From Zhihengliuella sp. (GTDB lineage Bacteria > Actinomycetota > Actinomycetes > Actinomycetales > Micrococcaceae), in assembly GCF_031178195.1 (NCBI RefSeq), contig NZ_JAPSJL010000002.1, positions 454,314-518,313 on the forward strand: a DNA stretch of 64,000 bases, written 5' to 3'. Below, one piece after another: positions 1 to 9,744 of the stretch (its first letter is position 1; each line of letters starts with the position of its first letter). The notes beneath the pieces were generated by a model. The model searched no databases. It saw only the letters and a list, made by a program, of their open reading frames with translations, and was not told the DNA's origin. The position numbers were made by a program, and so were the translations under genes.

Positions 1-1205
1 ATCATGTCCTCGCGGTTGGAGGCACCGATCACGATCACGTTGTCCAGCTTCTCGACGCCGTCGATCTCGGTGAGCAGCTGCGGGACGATGGTCGTCTCGA
101 CGTCGGAGGAGACGCCGGAGCCGCGGGTGCGGAACAGGGCGTCCATCTCGTCGAAGAACACGACGACGGGGTCGCCCGTGCTGGCCTTCTCCCGGGCCCG
201 GGCGAAGATGAGGCGGATGTGCCGCTCCGTCTCGCCGACGTACTTGTCCAGGAGCTCGGGTCCCTTGATGTTGAGGAAGTGGCTGCGCACGCCCTCGCCC
301 TCGCTCAGCTCGGCGGCGCGCTCGGCCAGCGAGTGCGCCACGGCCTTGGCGATGAGGGTCTTGCCGCAGCCGGGCGGGCCGTAGAGCAGGATGCCCTTGG
401 GGGCGCTGAGTCCGTGCTCGCGGTAGAGGTCCTGGTGCAGGAACGGCAGTTCGACGGCGTCGCGGATCTGCTCGATCTGGGGCCCCAGGCCGCCGATGTC
501 GCTGTAGGCGATGTCCGGGACCTCCTCGAGGACCAGGGACTGCATCTCCGTGAGCTGCACGCGCTCGACGGCGAGCCCGGTCTTCGGCTCGAGCACGATC
601 GCGTCGCCGACCCGGAGCCGAGCCCCCGCCAGCGGGGCGGCGAGTCGCACGACGCGCTGGTCGTCGCCGCGGCCGAGCACGACGACGCGCCCCGCGTCGA
701 GGAGCTCCTTGACGGTGACGATCTCCCCGCTCGCCTCGAAGCCGAGTGCGGCGACGATGGCGAAGGCCTCGTTGAGGAGCACCTCCTGCCCGATCCGCAG
801 ACCGGCGAAGTCGATCAGCGGGCTGACCGACACCCGGATCTTCCGCCCGCCCTGGACGACGTCGGCGCTGGCGAGTCGGGTGGTGGAGATGGCACTGCCC
901 GGCTCGGGCCGACCGGCCGGGTTCAGGGCCACGATGGTCGCGAAGCTGAAGGGCGCCTCGCCGTCCCGGTCGAGCCCCTGGCGCAGCGTCGCGATCTCCT
1001 CGCGGGTCCGCTCCAGCATCTCGGCCATGCGCCGGTTGTTGGCCCCGGCGGCCATGAGCTGCCGGTCCAGGGTGCGGGCCTTCTCGCGCTGGACGTTCAC
1101 CTCGCGCTCGGCCCGGGCCGCCTGCTCGCGGGCCCGCTGCAGCTCGGCGCGTGCATCGTCCGGGGCCGCCTCCTGCCCGTCTCCTGCGGTGGGGTGCTCG
1201 TTCAA
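1..1205 (-). CDS. mpa: Proteasome-associated ATPase ARC/Mpa (3' end beyond the window)
   Basis: This is the AAA+ ring ATPase that recognises pupylated proteins, unfolds them and feeds them to the 20S proteasome. The 401 visible codons show a charged N-terminal coiled coil (about residues 15-80), the tandem OB region (about 85-210), Walker A GPPGCGKT (276-283) and Walker [11 protein letters not shown] (347-356). The last visible residues are in the AAA domain, so the C-terminal tail lies left of base 1. The start is a TTG at 1205, chosen because AGGAGG sits seven bases upstream and the coiled coil follows directly. It lies 108 bp behind trmI on the same strand, as in mycobacteria, where dop, pup and proteasome genes come next; these would be expected to the left. 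Family assignment is secure. Confidence 0.95.
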   Translation of the reverse strand, partial: MNEHPTAGDGQEAAPDDARAELQRAREQAARAEREVNVQREKARTLDRQLMAAGANNRRMAEMLERTREEIATLRQGLDRDGEAPFSFATIVALNPAGRPEPGSAISTTRLASADVVQGGRKIRVSVSPLIDFAGLRIGQEVLLNEAFAIVAALGFEASGEIVTVKELLDAGRVVVLGRGDDQRVVRLAAPLAGARLRVGDAIVLEPKTGLAVERVQLTEMQSLVLEEVPDIAYSDIGGLGPQIEQIRDAVELPFLHQDLYREHGLSAPKGILLYGPPGCGKTLIAKAVAHSLAERAAELSEGEGVRSHFLNIKGPELLDKYVGETERHIRLIFARAREKASTGDPVVVFFDEMDALFRTRGSGVSSDVETTIVPQLLTEIDGVEKLDNVIVIGASNREDM

Positions 1206-1313
1206 GATGCTTCCTCCTCGCTTCCGCGCATCGTCGACGCGGGTGGTGTGGTGCCCGGCCCCGCAGACCGGCGAGCGTCCCGCGCGGCAGCCGGCCGTTC
1301 GGGGCGGGTGCGA

Positions 1314-2519
<1,206 letters not shown>

Positions 2520-2596
2520 TCACGCGCTGTGGTGGACTTCAAAACTATCGTCGGGCTCCTATTGTGGCCCAAAGTGTTGCGCGGCCGGTGCCGCCC

Positions 2597-3793
2597 CTAG
2601 ACGCCCCGGGTGAGCGCACGGACCACCCGCTCCTGGCGCAGCAGTCCGACCACGCGGCCGCGCAGGTCGACGACGGCGTACTCCCCGCCGGAGAGCGAGG
2701 CCAGGTACTGCAGCAGCGGCTGGCCGGCCGCGTCCTGCCGGACCACGGCCCCGGAGGCGAGGGCGCGGGCAACGCTGCTCGCCGGCGTCGTCCCGTGGAC
2801 CGACGGGTCCACCCGCCCCAGGGAGGCCTGGTCGACGACGGCCTCCGGAGCGCCAGTGCGTCCGATGAGGATCAACTGCACGGAGCCGTGCTCGGCGCCG
2901 GGACCCGCCTGGGCCCGGCGGTGCACGGAGTTCTCGGCCCGGTCGCGGGCGACGAGCAGCTGGGCGACGGTCAGCGTGGCGGGCACGCCGATGGCGGGCA
3001 CGGCCAGGCTGCCCGCCGTCAGCTGCGGGAGCCGGAGTCGCATCCGCGCATCGCGCAGCGACGCCGTGGCCCCGGTGAAGAGGAAGCCAGCGACCAGGAG
3101 CGTGATGAGTCCCAGGTACAGGTCCACCCGGCCGTACGCGACGAGGGGCCAGCCGATCAGTCCGAGTACCAGCAGGACGGCGATGACCCGGCCGGTCCAT
3201 GCCGCGGCGACCGTGCCGCGCTCCTGCGAGCCGGTGAGCTTCCAGACGAGCGACTCGACGAGCCGTCCGCCGTCCAGCGGCAGGCCGGGCAGCACGTTGA
3301 AGACGGCGACCAGGAAGTTCGCCAGCACGAGGATGCCGAGCAGGAGCCCGACGACCCCGCCCGGCTCGAGGAGGACCAGGAGGAGTTGGCCCGCGCCGGC
3401 GATGATGAAGTTCGCGGCCGGACCGGACAGCGCGACGGCGAGGGAGCGGCCCGGCGTCGTCCGGAACTGGCCGAACTGGGTGTGCCCGCCCCAGAGCGTC
3501 AGGACGATCCGGGCGCCCGGCCACCCGTAGGCCTTGGCGCACCAGGCGTGCGCGAGTTCGTGCACCAGCACCGAGAGGAGGAGCAGGACGGCGTAGACGA
3601 GCGCGACCAGGTAGGCACCGTTGCCGATGCCGGGCAGGGCACGGCCGACGTCCGGGGCGAAGGCGACGACGACGAACGCGGCGATGACGAACCACGACCA
3701 GGCGAGGGTGACCGGCACGCCGAGGATCGAGCCGAGAGGGATGCCGTTCCGCAGGCCTCCGGAGGTGGCGTCCGCGCGGGGAGTTTCCGCCAT
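2597..3793 (-). CDS. Site-2 protease family (M50) metalloprotease with CBS domains
   Basis: Membrane-embedded zinc protease of the M50 family. The 398-residue protein has several transmembrane segments in its first 240 residues, the zinc motif HELAH (78-82) and the second metal-ligand motif in PGLPLDGGR (169-177, Asp174). The C-terminal part (about 245-395) matches the paired CBS-domain arrangement of archaeal and actinobacterial M50 enzymes, suggesting control by an adenine nucleotide; the ligand is unknown. The ATG at 3793 was chosen because it lies four bases past the HAD stop codon with GGGAG just upstream. An in-frame ATG at 3814 would overlap the HAD gene. The substrate cannot be deduced from the sequence. 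Co-transcription with the HAD gene is likely. Confidence 0.88.
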   Translation of the reverse strand: MAETPRADATSGGLRNGIPLGSILGVPVTLAWSWFVIAAFVVVAFAPDVGRALPGIGNGAYLVALVYAVLLLLSVLVHELAHAWCAKAYGWPGARIVLTLWGGHTQFGQFRTTPGRSLAVALSGPAANFIIAGAGQLLLVLLEPGGVVGLLLGILVLANFLVAVFNVLPGLPLDGGRLVESLVWKLTGSQERGTVAAAWTGRVIAVLLVLGLIGWPLVAYGRVDLYLGLITLLVAGFLFTGATASLRDARMRLRLPQLTAGSLAVPAIGVPATLTVAQLLVARDRAENSVHRRAQAGPGAEHGSVQLILIGRTGAPEAVVDQASLGRVDPSVHGTTPASSVARALASGAVVRQDAAGQPLLQYLASLSGGEYAVVDLRGRVVGLLRQERVVRALTRGV

Positions 3794-3797
3794 GCCC

Positions 3798-4580
3798 CTA
3801 CTCTCCCGGGCCATCGGCGGCGGCGCCGCTGGCGACGGTAGCGCCGGAGACGAGGGCGCGGACGTGCGCATCCAGGTCGGCGGCGGTGCGCCCCTGCAGG
3901 GTCTCCCAGACGGTCCAATTGCGCGGCGCGGGCAGCGGCACCACGTGAGGGACGGCGATAGTCGTCGCGCCGCTCGCGGCGGCGGAGGCGACGCCGGGAA
4001 TCGAGTCCTCGAGCGCGACGACGCGGGCGGGGTCCAGGTCCGGGACGAGGCCGCGGAGGCGCTCGAGCCCCGCGAGGTAGGGTTCCGGGTCCGGTTTGCC
4101 GCGGCTGACCATGTCACCGGTGATCTTGAACTCCATGGTGCCCTCGGGCAGCGCGGAGAGGATGGTGGAGGCCAGCGGCCCCTCCGACATCGTGACCAGG
4201 GCGCAGGGCACACCGGCCGAGTTCAGGTCCTCGAGCAGCTCGCGGGCGCCCGGACGCCACGGCACGGCGGTGCGGACCTGCTCGATCACCCGGCTCGAGA
4301 GGGTGTCGATGATGGTCCGCGGCTCCACCACGGGTCCGCCCTGACGGATGATGCTCTCCTGGAGGACGGCGGCGCTGACGTCGAGCGCGTTGCCGACCAT
4401 CGACATCGCGTCCTCGTCGGTCCAGACGCCGCCGTGGGCGGCGACGAGCTCCTTCTCCGCGGCGATCCAGTAGGGCTCCGTGTCGACGATCGTCCCGTCC
4501 ATGTCCCAGAGGACCGCCTGCAGCCCGCCGTCTGCGAATCGGGTGCTGGTCTGGGCGGGGGCGGGAGTCGTCGCAGGCAT
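3798..4580 (-). CDS. HAD-superfamily phosphatase (beta-phosphoglucomutase-like)
   Basis: Haloacid dehalogenase-type hydrolase of 260 residues. Motif I is WDMDGTIVDTEP (25-36), with the nucleophile and general acid Asp26 and Asp28. The helical cap follows motif I, as in the subclass that includes beta-phosphoglucomutase and small sugar-phosphate phosphatases. Later motifs are present: LVTMSEG for motif II, GKPDPEPY with the motif III lysine, and ALEDSIPG for motif IV. The substrate cannot be told from sequence. A TAGACT box ends six bases before the ATG, so the mRNA is probably leaderless. The next gene, the M50 protease, starts four bases after the stop codon. Confidence 0.87.
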   Translation of the reverse strand: MPATTPAPAQTSTRFADGGLQAVLWDMDGTIVDTEPYWIAAEKELVAAHGGVWTDEDAMSMVGNALDVSAAVLQESIIRQGGPVVEPRTIIDTLSSRVIEQVRTAVPWRPGARELLEDLNSAGVPCALVTMSEGPLASTILSALPEGTMEFKITGDMVSRGKPDPEPYLAGLERLRGLVPDLDPARVVALEDSIPGVASAAASGATTIAVPHVVPLPAPRNWTVWETLQGRTAADLDAHVRALVSGATVASGAAADGPGE

Positions 4581-4586
4581 GCCGAC

Positions 4587-4592
4587 AGTCTA
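4587..4592 (-). promoter_or_regulatory. -10 box of a leaderless promoter for the HAD gene
   Basis: On the minus strand TAGACT is followed by six bases and then the ATG at 4580. That spacing would put the transcription start at or next to the start codon. There is no Shine-Dalgarno sequence, and no clear -35 box. Confidence 0.45.
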
Positions 4593-4635
4593 TCGGCGCA
4601 CGGCGCGCGCGGCCGAAGTGTGTGGTCCAGACACC

Positions 4636-4663
4636 TTTACGCCGTCCGCTGGCGCGTTAGTGT
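4636..4663 (+). promoter_or_regulatory. Promoter of the PAC2-family gene
   Basis: TTTACG (4636-4641) and TAGTGT (4658-4663) are separated by 16 bases. The GTG start at 4671 begins seven bases after the -10 box, with no Shine-Dalgarno sequence, so a leaderless transcript is inferred. The promoter is divergent from that of the HAD gene about 45 bp away. Confidence 0.45.
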
Positions 4664-4670
4664 GTGTGAC

Positions 4671-5600
4671 GTGGGAGAAAAATCGCTGCTCGCCCTGTTG
4701 ACCGAGCTCGGGACGCCGTCGGAGGTCTCCGGCGCGGAGCCGGCGCCCGGCAAGCGGCCGGCCGTCATGCTGGTCGCCTTCGAGGGCTGGAACGACGCCG
4801 GGAGCGCCGCCAGCGACGCCGTCGCACTGCTCGAACGGGAGCTCGAGGCCGAGTCGATCGCGACCATCGGCGACGACGACTACTACGACTACCAGTTCTC
4901 CCGCCCGTCGGTACGGCGGACCAGCGCCGGCCAGCGGTTCATCCAGTGGCCCACGACCCGCTTCCTGCGCGCGGCCCGGCCCGACCGAAGCCACGACCTG
5001 CTGCTGGTCAGGGGCGTCGAGCCGACCTACCGGTGGAAGGCCTTCTGCGCGGAACTGCTCACACTCGCCGAGGCGCAGAACGTGCAGGCCGTGGTCCTGA
5101 CCGGCGCCCTCCTGGCCGACTCCCCGCACACCAGGCCCGTGCCGCTGAGCGTCACGAGCGATGACGCGACGGTCCGCGAGGGCCTGGGTGCCGAGTCGCC
5201 CGGCTATGAGGGACCGACCGGTATCGTCGGTGTCCTGGCAGCCGTGGCGGAAGCCGCCGGCCTGCCCACGGTGTCCGTGTGGGCCGCGGTCCCGCACTAC
5301 GTCGCCCAGTCTCCCTCCCCCAAGGCCACCTACGCGCTGCTGCGCCGACTGGAGGACCTGCTGGAGATCGAGGTGGACCTGCATCTGCTCGGGGAGGACG
5401 CCGAGGCCTGGGAGCGCGGCGTGGACGAGCTCGCCGGCGAGGATCCGGAGATCGCCGCGTACGTGAAGCAGCTGGAGGAGGCGCAGGACGCCGCCGAGCT
5501 TCCCGAGGCGAGTGGCGAGTCGATCGCTCGCGAGTTCGAGCGCTACTTGAAGCGCCGGGACGACGGCAGCGGGGACGGCGGACGCCCGCCGCGGTCCTAG
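4671..5600 (+). CDS. PAC2 family protein
   Basis: A 309-residue member of the PAC2 family, named after the eukaryotic proteasome assembly chaperone 2; bacterial members have no established biochemical activity. Recognisable parts are the N-terminal [10 protein letters not shown] segment (near residue 30), the [12 protein letters not shown] stretch and the conserved GPTGIVGVL and VPHYV segments in the middle. The C-terminus is an acidic helical tail. The GTG at 4671 was chosen for its spacing from the TAGTGT box; an in-frame GTG at 4662 would overlap that box. The gene lies between the proteasomal ATPase cluster and mshC, as Rv2125 does in Mycobacterium tuberculosis. Its TAG stop shares a CTAG palindrome with the convergent mshC stop. 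Confidence 0.85.
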   Translation: MGEKSLLALLTELGTPSEVSGAEPAPGKRPAVMLVAFEGWNDAGSAASDAVALLERELEAESIATIGDDDYYDYQFSRPSVRRTSAGQRFIQWPTTRFLRAARPDRSHDLLLVRGVEPTYRWKAFCAELLTLAEAQNVQAVVLTGALLADSPHTRPVPLSVTSDDATVREGLGAESPGYEGPTGIVGVLAAVAEAAGLPTVSVWAAVPHYVAQSPSPKATYALLRRLEDLLEIEVDLHLLGEDAEAWERGVDELAGEDPEIAAYVKQLEEAQDAAELPEASGESIAREFERYLKRRDDGSGDGGRPPRS

Positions 5601-6856
5601 AGCCTGATCCCGAGCAGCGCGTCGACCGTGTCGACGAGCTCATCGGTGGCGGTCCCGGCTCCGCCCGCCGGCTCGGAGGCCGCCCACGCGTCGAGCGCCG
5701 CGAGCGCTCCCGGGGCATCGAGGTCGTCCGCCAGGCGCTCGCGCAGCTCAGTGGCGAGACCGGCCACCTCCGCGGGCGACGCCGTCGCACTGCGCCGGCG
5801 CCACGCGGCGAGCCGGGTCTCGGCGGCGGCGAGCAGCTCGTCCGTCCAGAACCAGTCGGTCCGGTAGTGCTGGCCGAGCAGGACCGAGCGGACGGCCATC
5901 GGGTCCACGCCTCGCTCGCGCAGCCGGGAGACGAGGACGAGATTGCCCTTGGACTTGCTCATCTTCTCGCCGTCGAGGCCGACCATGCCCGTGTGGACGT
6001 AGAGCTCCGCCAGCGGACGGTGATCCTGCGCGCTTGCGTGGCCGGCGGAGAACTCGTGGTGGGGGAAGACGAGGTCACTGCCGCCGCCCTGCACCGTGAA
6101 GGGCGCGGGCAGGTGACGGCGCGCGATGACCGAGCACTCGATGTGCCAGCCGGGACGCCCGGGCCCAAGCGTGCGGCCGTCCCAGGACGGCTCGCCGGGC
6201 CGTTCGACGCGCCAGAGCAACGGGTCCAGGGGGTCGCGCTTGCCGGGCCGGTCCGGGTCGCCCCCGCGTTCGGCGGAGAGCGCGAGCATGGTGGCCCGGT
6301 CGTAGCCGCTCACGTCGCCGAGGCTCCACCCGTCGACGGCGAACGTCGAGTCGAAGTAGATGTCGCCGTCGGGCCCGCCCTCGCTGCCGGGCACGCGGTA
6401 GGCCGCGCCGACGGCCAGGAGCTCCTCGACCCCGTCGACCACCAGGTCCACCGTCTCGACCACGGAGACGTAGTGGTGCGGCGGCAGGACGCGCAGCGCC
6501 TCCATGTCGGCGCGGAAGAGGTCCACCTGCTCGGCGGCGAGCTCGCGCCAGTCGACGCCGGTTGCCTCCGCCCGCTCGAGCAGCGGGTCATCGACGTCAG
6601 TGACGTTCTGGACGTAGGTCACCTCACGACCGTCCGCCAACCACAGCCGGTGGAGGAGGTCGAAGGCGACGTAGGTGGCGGCGTGCCCCATGTGCGTCGC
6701 GTCGTAGGGGGTGATCCCGCAGACGTAGAGGCCGGCTCGGTCCCCGGCCGGGACGGGGACCGTCTCGCGGCGAGAGGAGTCCATCAGCGAGATGCCCCCG
6801 GCTGCGACGCCGGGGCGGGTCAGGGTGGGCACAGCAGGGGCCGGCCAGGCGTGCAC
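5597..6856 (-). CDS. mshC: Cysteine:GlcN-Ins ligase MshC (mycothiol biosynthesis)
   Basis: ATP-dependent ligase that joins L-cysteine to 1D-myo-inositol 2-amino-2-deoxy-glucopyranoside, the penultimate step of mycothiol synthesis. It is a cysteinyl-tRNA synthetase paralogue of 419 residues lacking the anticodon-binding region. The class I signatures are HMGH (55-58) and KMSKS (298-302). Probable zinc ligands are Cys46 in YVCGITPYD, Cys241 in HIECS and His266, matching the ligands known for mycobacterial Msh[13 protein letters not shown] and the PHHE segment distinguish it from CysS. It ends tail to tail with the PAC2 gene, sharing a four-base overlap. The downstream thiol genes mrx1 and mscR at 12.7-14.3 kb depend on its product. 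Confidence 0.95.
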   Translation of the reverse strand: MHAWPAPAVPTLTRPGVAAGGISLMDSSRRETVPVPAGDRAGLYVCGITPYDATHMGHAATYVAFDLLHRLWLADGREVTYVQNVTDVDDPLLERAEATGVDWRELAAEQVDLFRADMEALRVLPPHHYVSVVETVDLVVDGVEELLAVGAAYRVPGSEGGPDGDIYFDSTFAVDGWSLGDVSGYDRATMLALSAERGGDPDRPGKRDPLDPLLWRVERPGEPSWDGRTLGPGRPGWHIECSVIARRHLPAPFTVQGGGSDLVFPHHEFSAGHASAQDHRPLAELYVHTGMVGLDGEKMSKSKGNLVLVSRLRERGVDPMAVRSVLLGQHYRTDWFWTDELLAAAETRLAAWRRRSATASPAEVAGLATELRERLADDLDAPGALAALDAWAASEPAGGAGTATDELVDTVDALLGIRL

Positions 6857-6915
6857 GGAGTGTCCTTTCGACGGGGAGAACGAGGGAGCACGTGGGCTCC
6901 CCCGGGTTCAAGCGT

Positions 6916-7752
6916 TTAGACCGGCTGAATAATTCCGAGGCCCAGCAGGACGAAGAGCGCCAGGCCGAGCGCGATGCGGTACCAGACGAACGCCCGGTAG
7001 CTGTGCGTGGAGATGTAGCGCAGGAGCCAGGCGACCACCGCGTATCCGACGACGAAGGCGACGCCGGTGGCCAACAGGGTCTCCCCCAGGCCGTAGGGCC
7101 CGCTCATGGCGTCTGGACCGATGGACTTCGCCAGCTTGTAGAAGCCGGAGGCGACGACGGCGGGAATCGCCAGCAGGAACGCGTACCGGGTGGCGGCCTC
7201 GCGGGTGTAGCCGAGCATCATGCCGCCGGTGATGGTGCCTCCGGAGCGTGAGACGCCGGGAATGAGGGCGAGGGCCTGGAAGAGGCCGTAGATGATGCCG
7301 TGCTTGTAGGTGAGCCGGTCGAGCTCCCGGTCCTGGCGGCCGAGCGCATCGGCCAGGGCGAGGAAGATACCGAAGACGATCAGCATGGTCGCCGTGATCC
7401 AGAGGCTGCGGAACGTCGTGTCGATGTAGTCCTCGAGCAGCAGGCCCAGGACGGCGATGGGCACGCTGCCGATGATCACCAGCCAGCCCATGCGGGCGTC
7501 CGGGTCGTTCCGGGCCACGCGGCCGACGAGCGAGCCCGCCCAGGCCTTGACGATCCGGACGATGTCCTTCCAGAAGTAGATGACCACGGCCGCCTCGGTT
7601 CCGAGCTGCGTGATCGCCGTGAAGGCGGCGCCCGGGTCCTGCGCATTGGGCATGAACTCCCCGACGATGCGCACGTGCGCGCTCGAGGAGATCGGCAGGA
7701 ATTCGGTGAGGCCCTGTACCAGGCCGAGAATGATGGCTTCGATCCACGTCAC
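6916..7752 (-). CDS. uppP: Undecaprenyl-diphosphatase UppP/BacA
   Basis: Integral membrane phosphatase that converts undecaprenyl diphosphate to the monophosphate, recycling the lipid carrier for peptidoglycan; extra copies give bacitracin resistance. The 278-residue protein has about eight hydrophobic segments. Both catalytic signatures are intact: [14 protein letters not shown] (13-26, with Glu17) and PGVSRSGGT (165-173). Length fits the family. It lies 59 bp upstream of mshC on the same strand and could share its transcript. A mycobacterial uppP homologue (Rv2136c) occupies the equivalent place near mshC. Confidence 0.96.
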   Translation of the reverse strand: MTWIEAIILGLVQGLTEFLPISSSAHVRIVGEFMPNAQDPGAAFTAITQLGTEAAVVIYFWKDIVRIVKAWAGSLVGRVARNDPDARMGWLVIIGSVPIAVLGLLLEDYIDTTFRSLWITATMLIVFGIFLALADALGRQDRELDRLTYKHGIIYGLFQALALIPGVSRSGGTITGGMMLGYTREAATRYAFLLAIPAVVASGFYKLAKSIGPDAMSGPYGLGETLLATGVAFVVGYAVVAWLLRYISTHSYRAFVWYRIALGLALFVLLGLGIIQPV

Positions 7753-7847
7753 GGAGACGACCCTACTGGAGGAACGTCCCGACCTCGTTCAAGGTCCAGC
7801 GATGTTGCCCCAATTCAACCCGTGGCGGCACTCACGTCAGGAAGGGA

Positions 7848-8126
7848 TCATCCCGAGGGCTGATCCTCGTCCTCCCCCGCCTCGTCCTCCTCCGCGTCGC
7901 CGTCGTCCGATTCATCGTCCTCGGAGTCGTCGTAGAGCTCCAGTGGGGTGACTTCCTCGTAGGCGTCGTACAACGCGTCCTCGTAGGCCTCGAACGCGTC
8001 GGCCACTGCGTAGAAGGCCGACTCGACGGCGGGATCGGCATCGCTGCGCCGAGAAACGATGGCAGTCAGGTGCTCGTCGAGCGCCGACTTGAGCAGTTCC
8101 AGTGCAACTCGCGGATCGGTGGTCAT
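7848..8126 (-). CDS. Small acidic protein of unknown function
   Basis: A 92-residue hypothetical protein. Residues 1-60 look helical and mildly amphipathic and contain paired aromatic and acidic residues such as FEAYEDALYDAYEE. From about residue 66 the sequence is almost entirely Asp, Glu, Ser and Gly, including SEDDESDDGDAEEDEAG, and ends QPSG. There are no cysteines and no membrane segment. The tail resembles acidic nucleic-acid mimic or protein-binding tails, but this is only composition. Coding potential is supported by the conserved-looking N-terminal half, an ATG start and a position where no other frame is convincing. I do not recognise the family. Confidence 0.6.
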   Translation of the reverse strand: MTTDPRVALELLKSALDEHLTAIVSRRSDADPAVESAFYAVADAFEAYEDALYDAYEEVTPLELYDDSEDDESDDGDAEEDEAGEDEDQPSG

Positions 8127-8213
8127 GCCCAGAACGTTACCGTCTGCGCGAGGCTCTGGATAGGGGCGATCGGGGCCCTTGAGGAGGCCTTGCGCGGACG
8201 GTGCGGAGGGGTG

Positions 8214-8242
8214 TTCGACAAGGCCGCGCCGCGGAGTATGGT
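8214..8242 (+). promoter_or_regulatory. Promoter of the DUF5703 gene
   Basis: TTCGAC (8214-8219), a 17-base spacer and TATGGT (8237-8242). The ATG at 8252 follows after nine bases without a Shine-Dalgarno sequence, so the transcript is probably leaderless. Confidence 0.45.
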
Positions 8243-8251
8243 GGCCTCACC

Positions 8252-8506
8252 ATGAAGCAACCGCCACAGCCGCCGACCCCGCTGCCCCGGGCGGAAAGGG
8301 TCCGCGATCCGCACGAGCCGTACGAGTACCTGATCGTCACGGTGCAGCCCGGCCAGTCCCTCGCGGAGGCCAGGCGCGCCATCGTCGAGCACGCCGAGTA
8401 CGGCAAGTGGGAGCTCAAGCGCACCTCGAAGTACCGCGGCGGCGTGCACAAGTACTGGCTCCGCCGCCGCATCACGCGCGTCGAGCGCACCCTGACCGTC
8501 TACTGA
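8252..8506 (+). CDS. DUF5703 family protein
   Basis: An 84-residue protein of a small actinobacteria-specific family with no known function. Diagnostic segments are the N-terminal YEYLIVTVQPGQS, the central EYGKWELKR and the basic C-terminal YWLRRRITRVERT. It has no membrane segment and is probably a small cytoplasmic alpha/beta protein. The start is the ATG at 8252, preceded by a TATGGT box nine bases upstream; longer in-frame starts would begin upstream of that promoter. It converges with the acyl-CoA dehydrogenase gene, with a 24-bp gap and no strong terminator. Confidence 0.82.
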   Translation: MKQPPQPPTPLPRAERVRDPHEPYEYLIVTVQPGQSLAEARRAIVEHAEYGKWELKRTSKYRGGVHKYWLRRRITRVERTLTVY

Positions 8507-8530
8507 CCACCCACCGACGTCGGCGGAGGG

Positions 8531-9697
8531 CTACTCCAAGGGGCCGAGAAGCCAGGAGGCCAGGGTCCCGTGGGCCGACTCCGCGTCGGAGGGGTGGTAG
8601 AGGCTGGCCAGGACGTCGCGATACAGCCGCTCGAGCTCGCTGCCGGCGAAGTACTGCCCGCCGCCGGAGACCTTCAGCGCGGCCTCCACGGTGGAGCGAG
8701 CAGTGTCCCCGGCGCGCGTCCGCAATGTCACGAGGCGGGGGAACCAGCCGGCGCCGTGGTCGACCAGCCCGTCGAGGTCCGCCGTCGTCTGACGCACCAG
8801 CGCATCGAGCGCCAGGACGTCCATCCCGGCGTGGGCGACCTGCCAACGGATATCCGGGTCCTGGTCCAGGGTCGCCCCCTGCTTCAGCGAGGTCCGGCGG
8901 GCCGGCAGCTGCGTCGCCAGCTCCAGCGCCCGGTCCGCGACGCCCGCATAGACCGACGCCGTCAGGGTCAGGAAGGAGGCGAAGATCCCGAAGACGAGCG
9001 CATCGGCCTGCGGCCCGACCGGAAGCCGGGTATGGATCCAGCCCCCGGGCACGAAGGCTCCGTCCAGCCGCGTCGAGTGCGACTGCGTCGCGCGCATCCC
9101 GAGCGTGTCCCAGTCACTGGCGCTGGAGACCCCCGCGTCGGCGCGGTCGACGAACCCGTGCACCAGTTGCGCGTCGTCCCCAGCCCCGAGCTTGCCGAAC
9201 ACGCCCAGGCGGGTCCACACGGGCGAGAGGGAGGTGAAGATCTTCCGCCCCGTGAGGCGGACCCCGCCGTCGTACTCCTCGGCCACCGTCAGCGAATCGA
9301 AGAGGACCTGATCGTTGCCCGGCTCCGAGATCCCAAACGCCATCACGTGCCCATCGCGGATCCATTCCTGCACGAATCGCAGGCGGTCGTCGCCGCGGGC
9401 ACTCAGGATCTGCGCGACGCCGGCCCAGACCTGGTGCATGTTCACCGCCAATGCGGTCGCCGGGGCGTGCGCCGCCAGTAGTCGCTGCGCGGTCGCGAGG
9501 GTGCCCAGGTCCCAGCCCGCCCCGCCATCGGCGACGGGGAGCAGTGCTTTCAGGTACCCCGCGGCGGTGAGCTCCGCGAAGTCATCGTCGGCGAAGCGGT
9601 TCTCGCGGTCGTAGTCCGGCGCCCGGGATCGGATCCGCTCCAGCAGATCGTCAGAGAGCACAGTGCGCACGCGGTCGGGCACGTCCAGATGCTTCAA
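8531..9697 (-). CDS. Acyl-CoA dehydrogenase family protein
   Basis: FAD-dependent acyl-CoA dehydrogenase-fold protein of 388 residues. The order is an N-terminal helical domain (about 1-120), a beta domain with MAFGISEPGND around residues 120-131 and LTGRKIFTSLSP, and a C-terminal helical domain (about 235-388). A clear catalytic glutamate in the usual C-terminal loop is not obvious, so it may be a flavin monooxygenase-like or desulfurisation-type member of the superfamily and not a fatty-acid enzyme. It follows the M20 peptidase gene by 47 bp on the same strand. No flavoprotein partner or CoA ligase lies nearby, so the substrate is unknown. Confidence 0.82.
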   Translation of the reverse strand: MKHLDVPDRVRTVLSDDLLERIRSRAPDYDRENRFADDDFAELTAAGYLKALLPVADGGAGWDLGTLATAQRLLAAHAPATALAVNMHQVWAGVAQILSARGDDRLRFVQEWIRDGHVMAFGISEPGNDQVLFDSLTVAEEYDGGVRLTGRKIFTSLSPVWTRLGVFGKLGAGDDAQLVHGFVDRADAGVSSASDWDTLGMRATQSHSTRLDGAFVPGGWIHTRLPVGPQADALVFGIFASFLTLTASVYAGVADRALELATQLPARRTSLKQGATLDQDPDIRWQVAHAGMDVLALDALVRQTTADLDGLVDHGAGWFPRLVTLRTRAGDTARSTVEAALKVSGGGQYFAGSELERLYRDVLASLYHPSDAESAHGTLASWLLGPLE

Positions 9698-9744
9698 GGG
9701 GTCCTCTCGAGGTGGCGTCGGGCGCGGTCTGCGACCCGAACGGG

